Assembly (NCBI GenBank): GCA_023144585.1
Contig: JAGLFI010000022.1
Location: forward strand, 1 to 10,087
Length of the DNA stretch: 10,087 nt
Reading direction: 5' to 3'
Origin: Desulfobacula sp.
GTDB lineage: Bacteria; Desulfobacterota; Desulfobacteria; Desulfobacterales; Desulfobacteraceae
Shown: piece by piece, positions 1-5,200 of the stretch
How positions within the stretch are numbered: position 1 is the stretch's first letter
How the letters are laid out: every line of letters begins with the position of its first letter
Made by a program: the position numbers and the translations under genes
Notes under the pieces: model-generated
What the model saw: only the letters and a program-made list of their open reading frames with translations
Database searches by the model: none
Told to the model about the DNA's origin: nothing

Positions 1-62
1 TTTATATATTTAGACCATGGGGGAAATTTTGGACTATTTGATTCGGTAACAGCCTGTCGAAA
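1..62 (+). other. upstream coding fragment of the glutamate dehydrogenase, in a different frame
   Basis: Reading from base 1, the first frame is open and encodes a peptide containing LDHGGNFGLFDSVTACRK. Its end runs naturally into the GVVVPHITYAACG sequence that is encoded one frame away from about position 63. The other two frames are closed here (TAG at 11-13, TGA at 39-41), and the first frame itself closes at a TGA at 142-144. I infer that this is the same dehydrogenase gene, entering from outside the window, and that one base is missing around 58-66, for example one G of a GGG. The peptide match is by eye only, so the join is not proven. Confidence 0.6.
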
Positions 63-65
63 GGT

Positions 66-1598
66 GTGGTGGTCCCCCACATCACCTATGCGGCTTGTGG
101 CATGGATGCCCTTTACGATTATACCGAAGGAATCATGGATCTGATGCTGGCCGATCCGGCCATTAAGGATTACTACGGAAAACCGGAAATGATATTTTTC
201 GGACCCGACGAAGGCACAGCCCCCTTCATGGACGCAGTGGCCTTAAGGGCCAAAGAAAGAGGGTATGCATACTGGCGGACCATCACCACGGGCAAAAGCT
301 TCGGTATTCCCCATGACACATACGGGTGCCTTACAAACGGGGGTCATTTCGGCTTGATTCCTTTTGGTGAATCGGGCACCGAACTTCAGATCAATGGAAA
401 ACGACTGGCCCTGACAACAGATATGGAAGAAATTTACAACCATATTGGAGGGTGGCGGGTGGAGATCTCCGGCATGACCACCACCAGTGTCATGGCGACC
501 TTCAGGACCCTGACTCAATATTACGGTGAAAAAGAAGAAAACCTGAACCTGCTGATGACCGGCGGTCCGGATGGTGACCTGGGAAGCAATGAAATCCAGT
601 GCTACAAAGGCAAAATATGTCTGATCATAGACGGGGGGTCCATTTTGTTTGACCCGGACGGGCTGGATAAAAAAGAGTTGATGAAAATCGCGTTCATGCG
701 CCACACCTCCCCCAGGGCCAACTCCCTGGCCTTTCCGGCCGACAAGCTGGGTCCAAAGGGCTTCCAGGTGCCTCTTAATGGAAAGAACATCACCCTTCCC
801 GACGGGACCTGGATTGAGGACGGTGCCATGTTCCATCGAAATTTCATCACAGATACTGCCAATCGTAAATACATTGAACAGGCAGATAGCAAGGCTTTTA
901 TTCCTTGCGGCGGATTCAAGGACGCCATCAACCGCGACAATGTAAAGGATTTCACAGGGCTGTTTAAAGAGCTTCATTTTATTGTTGAAGGGGCCAATGT
1001 ATTTTTTGACGATGCCTCAAGGCGGTATATTGCAGCCTCTACCCCTATTAAACAGATCAAGGACAGTTCCGCCAACAAGGGCGGCGTTTTCTCTTCTGCC
1101 ATTGCCGAGGTGCTGACGGCCTTTTTATTTGAAGATGATTATGAAAAGCGGTTGCTGGAAGATGGTTCAACCCGCTGGGCTCTGATTGGGGATATCATCT
1201 CCCTTGTAAATAAAATTGCCTGTGTTGAAACACAGATGCTGATCAATATCCATGAGGCGGATCCAAAAGTGCCGATGTTTGTCTTGTCTGAAACAACAAG
1301 CGAACAAATTTTTGCATTTCAGGAAATTGTTGAGAAGAATATGGATACTGTCTTGGGAGATAAAGATCTGCTGTGGCATGTGATGGAATCATATATTTCA
1401 AAGGTGCTTGTGGAAAAATTGGGCCGGTCTGCAATCTTAAATATTATGAATGCCGACAAATTGATACCATACCGGAATGCCATTATCAGCAAGAAACTGG
1501 CCTCCCTATCGTTTTATAAAAACGGACTGGATTGGGAATCATTTTCAGAAGAAGCCTTGGTAGATTTTCAAGGAACCATGACTTCATTGTTTTCTTAA
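66..1598 (+). CDS. NAD-type glutamate dehydrogenase (GDH2-like), C-terminal catalytic part
   Basis: This encodes the catalytic and nucleotide-binding part of a large NAD-dependent glutamate dehydrogenase. The enzyme interconverts glutamate and 2-oxoglutarate plus ammonia in the cytoplasm. Visible signatures, counted from the GTG at 66, are GPDEGTA (46-52), the catalytic-region TGKSFGIPHD (75-84), the dinucleotide-binding turn GGPDGDLGSNE (166-176), PCGG (280-283), VEGAN (308-312) and SSANKGGV (334-341). The last of these is typical of the family. The 510 residues are only about half of the usual GDH2-type length of roughly 1000 or more, so the N-terminal part should lie left of the window. 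The GTG at 66 has no convincing ribosome binding site and sits just after an apparent frameshift, so I regard it as an artefactual start. The stop is TAA. Family assignment is firm; intactness of the gene is doubtful. Confidence 0.85.
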   Translation: MVVPHITYAACGMDALYDYTEGIMDLMLADPAIKDYYGKPEMIFFGPDEGTAPFMDAVALRAKERGYAYWRTITTGKSFGIPHDTYGCLTNGGHFGLIPFGESGTELQINGKRLALTTDMEEIYNHIGGWRVEISGMTTTSVMATFRTLTQYYGEKEENLNLLMTGGPDGDLGSNEIQCYKGKICLIIDGGSILFDPDGLDKKELMKIAFMRHTSPRANSLAFPADKLGPKGFQVPLNGKNITLPDGTWIEDGAMFHRNFITDTANRKYIEQADSKAFIPCGGFKDAINRDNVKDFTGLFKELHFIVEGANVFFDDASRRYIAASTPIKQIKDSSANKGGVFSSAIAEVLTAFLFEDDYEKRLLEDGSTRWALIGDIISLVNKIACVETQMLINIHEADPKVPMFVLSETTSEQIFAFQEIVEKNMDTVLGDKDLLWHVMESYISKVLVEKLGRSAILNIMNADKLIPYRNAIISKKLASLSFYKNGLDWESFSEEALVDFQGTMTSLFS

Positions 1599-1631
1599 AA
1601 CTGGTATATAAATCAAAACAGAACAGCTGGC

Positions 1632-1666
1632 GGGCATCATGATCTGGGAAATCATTCCTGATGCCC
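1632..1666 (+). terminator. weak hairpin after the dehydrogenase gene
   Basis: GGGCATCA (1632-1639) is exactly complementary to TGATGCCC (1659-1666), with a 19-base loop that can pair partly with itself. It lies 33 bases after the dehydrogenase stop, where a terminator would be expected. No T-run follows. Instead there is a run of C and then AAGTCAATAAAAA. It may be a 3' end stabilising hairpin or a factor-dependent stop rather than a classic intrinsic terminator. Confidence 0.35.
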
Positions 1667-1673
1667 CCCCCCC
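1664..1673. repeat. homopolymer of ten C
   Basis: An uninterrupted run of ten C begins inside the right arm of the hairpin above. It is in non-coding sequence. Such runs are prone to length change during replication and to sequencing error, so the exact length is uncertain. Confidence 0.8.
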
Positions 1674-1714
1674 AAGTCAATAAAAATATTCATAACAAGA
1701 TTTTTGCATAAAAG

Positions 1715-1733
1715 ATACCATAATATATGGTAT
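1715..1733. repeat. AT-rich inverted repeat, possible operator
   Basis: ATACCAT (1715-1721) and ATGGTAT (1727-1733) form a perfect 7-base inverted repeat around AATAT. It is about 95 bases upstream of the helicase promoter -35 box and 117 bases after the dehydrogenase stop. It could bind a dimeric regulator, but a short AT-rich palindrome can arise by chance and no second copy was noticed in the window. Confidence 0.25.
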
Positions 1734-1827
1734 ATGATGCTTTTTAAATTTTAAATTCAATTTTATAACCCTGTAAAAGCAATGCAGGACATTTTTTCAT
1801 ATACTCCGGCATAGGAAAAATTATTGC

Positions 1828-1856
1828 TTGCACTATTTTTTAAATTTGTGTATTAT
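1828..1856 (+). promoter_or_regulatory. sigma-70-like promoter for the DEAD-box helicase gene
   Basis: A -35 box TTGCAC (1828-1833) and a -10 box TATTAT (1851-1856, five of six consensus bases) are separated by exactly 17 bases, in an AT-rich region. Transcription would start near 1863. That gives a leader of about 49 bases before the ATG at 1912, and the leader contains the hairpin and T-run described next. This is the best promoter-like sequence in the window. Confidence 0.55.
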
Positions 1857-1874
1857 GAATTTTTTGATTTTCCT

Positions 1875-1900
1875 GGTCGGTGATCCCGGCCTTTTTTTTT
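1875..1900 (+). terminator. intrinsic-terminator-like hairpin with nine T in the helicase leader (putative attenuator)
   Basis: GGTCGG (1875-1880) pairs with CCGGCC (1886-1891) in a 6-base GC-rich stem with one G-U pair and a 5-base loop. Nine consecutive T follow (1892-1900). The ribosome binding site AAGGAA begins at the very next base. A terminator here cannot end the dehydrogenase transcript without also controlling the helicase, because the predicted helicase promoter lies upstream of it. I therefore read it as a conditional terminator in the helicase leader. It could instead end a very short RNA of about 38 bases. Confidence 0.6.
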
Positions 1901-1906
1901 AAGGAA
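1901..1906 (+). promoter_or_regulatory. ribosome binding site of the DEAD-box helicase
   Basis: AAGGAA lies five bases before the ATG at 1912 and directly abuts the T-run of the leader hairpin. This supports the ATG as start and means that the hairpin and ribosome loading sites are adjacent in the transcript. Confidence 0.65.
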
Positions 1907-1911
1907 CCTTT

Positions 1912-3633
1912 ATGTCCCAGAAAAATTTACCCTTGACCGGGTTTAACGAAATGAATTTAAGCCCCTCTGTATTTTCTGTATTGCAGGATGTGGGCTATGA
2001 CACCCCCACGCCGATCCAGACGTTGACGATTCCCCATTTGATCCAGGGAAAGGATATGTTGGGACAGGCCCGGACCGGTACCGGCAAGACCGCAGCTTTT
2101 GCAATGCCTTTGCTGTCCCGGATTGACCTTGATAATAAACGGCCCCAGGTGTTGGTGCTGACCCCCACCCGGGAACTGGCCATCCAGGTAGCCGAATCCT
2201 TCACGACATATGGTGCAAGGATGAAAGGCCTGAATGTATTGTCCGTGTATGGGGGCCAGAGTTACGGGGTCCAGCTGAATCAACTTAGGAGAGGTGTTCA
2301 TGTGGTAGTGGGAACACCCGGTCGGCTTATGGATCATATGCGGAAAAAAACCGTTTCCTTTGCTGATCTTTTTTGTGTGGTATTGGATGAAGCAGATGAA
2401 ATGCTTCACATGGGCTTTATTGATGATGTGGAATGGATACTGGACAGAACCCCGGATGATTCACAGACCGCCCTTTTTTCAGCCACCATACCAAGGCCTA
2501 TCCGGAAGATTGCCCAAAAATATCTGACAAACCCAAAAGAAATCATTGTCAAACCGGACACCACAGAGCTTAGAACCATTAACCAGCAATACTGGATGGT
2601 CAAAGGGGCTAAAAAGGCCCAGGCCCTGGTCCGGATTCTGGAGGCTGTTTCCTTTGACGGGGTAATCGTGTTTACCAAAACAAAAACCGCCACTCTTGAT
2701 GTGGCGAAAACCCTTGAAGATAAAGGATTCAAGGCCGAGGCCCTGAATGGGGATATTGCCCAGAATGCCAGGGAGCGGACCATTCGCCGGTTGAAAAATG
2801 GTTATATCGACATCCTGGTGGCTACGGATGTGGCAGCCCGGGGTCTGGATGTGGACCGGATCTCCCATGTGATCAATTATGATATGCCCCCCAAGGTGGA
2901 ACCCTATATCCACAGAATCGGCAGAACCGGCAGGGCTGGTCGTACGGGAGAAGCCATCCTGTTCGTGAACCGGAATGAGCGCTGGATGTTGAGGGTGATA
3001 GAAAAAACCACAAAACAAAAGATCAGAGAAATCACTCTGCCCTCCAATAAGGCCATCAATAAAAAACGGGTGGCCAACTTTAAACACTCCATCACTAAGG
3101 CACTTGCATCAGAAGACTTAAGTGTTTTTACAAAATTGATCGAGGGATATGCCCTGGAACAGGATATCCCTGTCACCCAGGTTGCAGCAGCCCTTGCCAA
3201 GTTGGCCCATGGGGACACCCCCTTCCTTTTGCCGGCCCATAAAGAGAAAAAAGAAGCAAAAGCTAAAACTATTAGAAAAGATCGGCCGGTTCGGGAAAAT
3301 TTTTCTGATAAAAAACAATTGTCTGCAAAAAAGCAAAAATCCAAACACATGGAAAGAACATTTTTCCCAAAAGAAACGAACGTCATTCCCATAGAAAAGG
3401 GTATGGAACGGTACCGAATTGAGGTGGGTCGGTGCCATGGAGTCCAGGCAGGCAATATTGTGGGGGCGATTGCAAATGAAGCCGGTCTTGAGAGCAAATA
3501 CATCGGAAACATTAACATCAACCATGAATTTTCTCTTGTGGATCTTCCCTTTGGCATGCCAAAGGAAACTTTCAGGCTATTGGAAAAGACCTGGGTGAGG
3601 TCCCGGCAGATGGCGATTTCAAAGTGCGCTTGA
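1912..3633 (+). CDS. deaD: DEAD-box ATP-dependent RNA helicase, DeaD/CsdA type
   Basis: This 573-residue protein is a complete cytoplasmic RNA helicase. All core motifs are visible: the Q motif region (F11 to Q36), motif I ARTGTGKT (53-60), Ia PTREL (85-89), TPGR (135-138), DEAD (159-162), SAT (190-192), VIVFTKTK (251-258), ATDVAARGLDV (304-314) and HRIGRTGR (334-341). A lysine-rich linker (about 442-490) leads to a C-terminal DbpA/CsdA-type RNA-binding domain (about 498-565), recognisable from YRIEVGRCHGVQAGNIVGAI and SLVDLPFGMP. Family members unwind RNA during ribosome assembly, mRNA decay and cold adaptation; E. coli DeaD has 629 residues. The ATG has a good ribosome binding site. The gene has its own likely promoter and an attenuator-like hairpin. 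A protease gene follows after 19 bases on the same strand. Confidence 0.95.
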   Translation: MSQKNLPLTGFNEMNLSPSVFSVLQDVGYDTPTPIQTLTIPHLIQGKDMLGQARTGTGKTAAFAMPLLSRIDLDNKRPQVLVLTPTRELAIQVAESFTTYGARMKGLNVLSVYGGQSYGVQLNQLRRGVHVVVGTPGRLMDHMRKKTVSFADLFCVVLDEADEMLHMGFIDDVEWILDRTPDDSQTALFSATIPRPIRKIAQKYLTNPKEIIVKPDTTELRTINQQYWMVKGAKKAQALVRILEAVSFDGVIVFTKTKTATLDVAKTLEDKGFKAEALNGDIAQNARERTIRRLKNGYIDILVATDVAARGLDVDRISHVINYDMPPKVEPYIHRIGRTGRAGRTGEAILFVNRNERWMLRVIEKTTKQKIREITLPSNKAINKKRVANFKHSITKALASEDLSVFTKLIEGYALEQDIPVTQVAAALAKLAHGDTPFLLPAHKEKKEAKAKTIRKDRPVRENFSDKKQLSAKKQKSKHMERTFFPKETNVIPIEKGMERYRIEVGRCHGVQAGNIVGAIANEAGLESKYIGNININHEFSLVDLPFGMPKETFRLLEKTWVRSRQMAISKCA

Positions 3634-3652
3634 AAAATAAAACCAAAGAAAG

Positions 3653-4387
3653 GTGCAGGCTGTTATTGCCTTGAATAAAAAACAAGACAGAGAATCAAAA
3701 ATAATACCCAACCGGGATCTTCTCCTCCCATATGCTGTTCCGTATTTTGCATATGTCGGGATTGCATCATTGAGCCAGGACAGAGTTCCCGTTGAAATTA
3801 ATTATATCCTGAAAATTATTATTGTTCCCTGTCTTTTATACTGGGCCTGGAAATGGTATGCCCCCATCACTGGCCCAAAGAAACCAATTGGATCTATTCT
3901 TTACGGGATTATTTTTGGAATTGCCGGTCTTGTTATCTAGTGTCTGTGTATGGTTCCTTTTTTTGACTATTCAAGCGACCCATGGACCCAGACAGAATTT
4001 TTATTAAAACTTTTTACTGCTTCATTAATTGTGCCGGTGTTTGAGGAATTATTTATCCGGGGTTATATACTAAGATTTGCGTTTCAATGGAATGTTAACC
4101 GGCAAAACAATAAAATTGATTCACCTCTAAATGAAACACTGGATCATAATAGTATCAATGATGTTAAACCGGGAGCCTGGAGCTTGATGGCCATCGGGAT
4201 TTCAACCATTGCATTTACAGCAGGCCACATGCCGGTTCAGTGGCTGGCTGCTGTTGTTTACAGTATACTGATATCCATTCTATAGATCATAAGAAAAGAT
4301 CTTTTGTCCTGCATGGTCGCACATGGGATAACAAATTTTACCCTGGCTTTATATATCTATTTCACCGGTCAATGGGGGCTTTGGTAA
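3653..4387 (+). pseudogene. CPBP/CAAX-type intramembrane protease gene with two in-frame TAG codons
   Basis: One frame from GTG 3653 to TAA 4385-4387 spells a 244-codon polytopic membrane protease, broken by TAG at 3938-3940 (codon 96) and 4283-4285 (codon 211). No frame change is needed. The glutamic-protease motifs are all present: EELFIR (131-136), FTAGH (188-192) and AHGITN (223-228). The ending FTGQWGLW resembles CAAX-protease relatives found with PEP-CTERM-like protein sorting systems. Hydrophobic segments lie near 23-40, 51-66, 78-106, 118-130, 178-210 and 217-237. The start is uncertain: GTG 3653 and TTG 3671 are both possible and neither has a clear ribosome binding site. The gene is probably co-transcribed with the helicase. 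Possible explanations are a recent pseudogene, readthrough or recoding, or sequence errors. Without readthrough only residues 1-95 would be made, lacking the active site. Family call is good; functional state is unknown. Confidence 0.75.
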
Positions 4388-4402
4388 GGGTTATAAAATA
4401 AG

Positions 4403-5125
4403 TTAAGGCGACTCGTCATTAAATATTTCATCGGAGAGGATGACTGCCTCTGCGACTTCGCGGATAGATTTTCTTGAATCCATACTGTTGTTTCGTATCC
4501 AGCCATAGGCTGCATCACCGGTCATTTGACGGTTATGCATGAGAATTTCCTTGGCCTGTTCTATCTTTTTACGGGCTTCCAATTTCTCTTGTATCACACG
4601 GGTTTTAACCATTAGTTCCGTATTGACAATGGCGATGGCAGATTGATTGGCAATCGCCCTTAACAGATTGACTTCCGTATCGGGAAAATCATGGGGTTCG
4701 GCTGTAAAACAGTTTAACACCCCAATGACTTTTTCGTCTTTTGTTTTTAAAGGAATTCCGACCATGGAGACAAGGCCCAGCTTTTTAGCCATCTCTTTTT
4801 CTTTGAATCGATCGCTTTCTAAAACATCCTTTAGGATCAAGGGCTTTTTATGGGTCACCACATAGCCCACAACGCCTTCATCCAGATTAAGTGCCCGGTT
4901 TTTGATATAGTCCGGCGAAATGGACTGGGTTGCCTTTAGGCGTATCTTGGGTGGTTTTTCATCTTCATTGACAAGCCACAGGGAACAAATTTCAACACCG
5001 GTTACCTTGGCGGTTACCATGACAATCAGCTTTAAAAGGTCTTCAATAAAGAGATCCGATGTGATTGCCCGGCTGATGTCGGTGAGTGCTTTTATATAGC
5101 CGTCATATGTCGCTTGTTTTTCCAT
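4403..5125 (-). CDS. GAF-ANTAR domain RNA-binding antitermination regulator
   Basis: The 240-residue protein begins with a GAF sensor domain (about 25-170), with features such as LDEGVVGYVV (81-90), the GIPL segment (123-126), VIGVLNCF (133-140) and the closing helix ANQSAIAIVN (159-168). A helix then leads into an ANTAR domain (about 180-232). This is recognised by LEARKKIEQAKEILM (182-196), the AYGWIRNNSMD segment (206-216) and SIREVAEAVIL (220-230). ANTAR proteins bind paired short RNA hairpins and prevent transcription termination, and several known members control nitrogen genes. The GAF ligand or signal cannot be told from sequence; no phosphorylatable receiver domain is present. The start has AGAGG only three bases upstream, slightly close. 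It lies 75 bases downstream of the glutamate synthase genes on the same strand, so a role in regulating them is plausible but inferred. The gene ends 15 bases from the convergent protease gene. Confidence 0.88.
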   Translation of the reverse strand: MEKQATYDGYIKALTDISRAITSDLFIEDLLKLIVMVTAKVTGVEICSLWLVNEDEKPPKIRLKATQSISPDYIKNRALNLDEGVVGYVVTHKKPLILKDVLESDRFKEKEMAKKLGLVSMVGIPLKTKDEKVIGVLNCFTAEPHDFPDTEVNLLRAIANQSAIAIVNTELMVKTRVIQEKLEARKKIEQAKEILMHNRQMTGDAAYGWIRNNSMDSRKSIREVAEAVILSDEIFNDESP

Positions 5126-5147
5126 AATCCTCTTATATTAATCAGAA

Positions 5148-5153
5148 ATTATA
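5148..5153 (-). promoter_or_regulatory. possible -10 box upstream of the GAF-ANTAR gene
   Basis: On the minus strand a perfect TATAAT lies 22 bases before the ATG at 5125. No good -35 box is found at 16-18 bases from it; a TTGACG (5160-5165) is only six bases away. The region is very AT-rich, so chance matches are likely. The gene could equally be transcribed from the glutamate synthase genes upstream, since no terminator is visible in the 75-base gap. Confidence 0.25.
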
Positions 5154-5200
5154 ATTCATCGTCAATAGAAAAATAATATTTTCCATTTTTTTTAAATTTT

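Noticed and set aside
243..977. A 244-residue open frame on the minus strand opposite the glutamate dehydrogenase
   Set aside because: It lies entirely within the strongly recognised dehydrogenase and its translation shows no domain; it is a by-product of codon use on the other strand.
1863..1900. Helicase leader hairpin considered as the RNA target of the ANTAR protein
   Set aside because: There is only one hairpin and its loop has five bases, whereas ANTAR targets are pairs of hairpins with six-base loops.
3149..3394. An alternative-frame open stretch in the A-rich linker of the helicase, considered for programmed frameshifting
   Set aside because: The AAAAAAG at 3247-3253 is not in the phase needed for a -1 slip, and the helicase continues normally into its RNA-binding domain.
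3822..4007. A 61-residue frame overlapping the first TAG of the protease gene, considered as evidence for a frameshift
   Set aside because: The protease sequence continues in its own frame directly after the TAG, so no frame change is required and this frame has no family-like content.
5126..5200. AT-rich imperfect palindrome between the glutamate synthase fusion and the GAF-ANTAR gene, considered as a terminator
   Set aside because: The possible stem is only A-T pairs with a mismatch or bulge, too weak for an intrinsic terminator.
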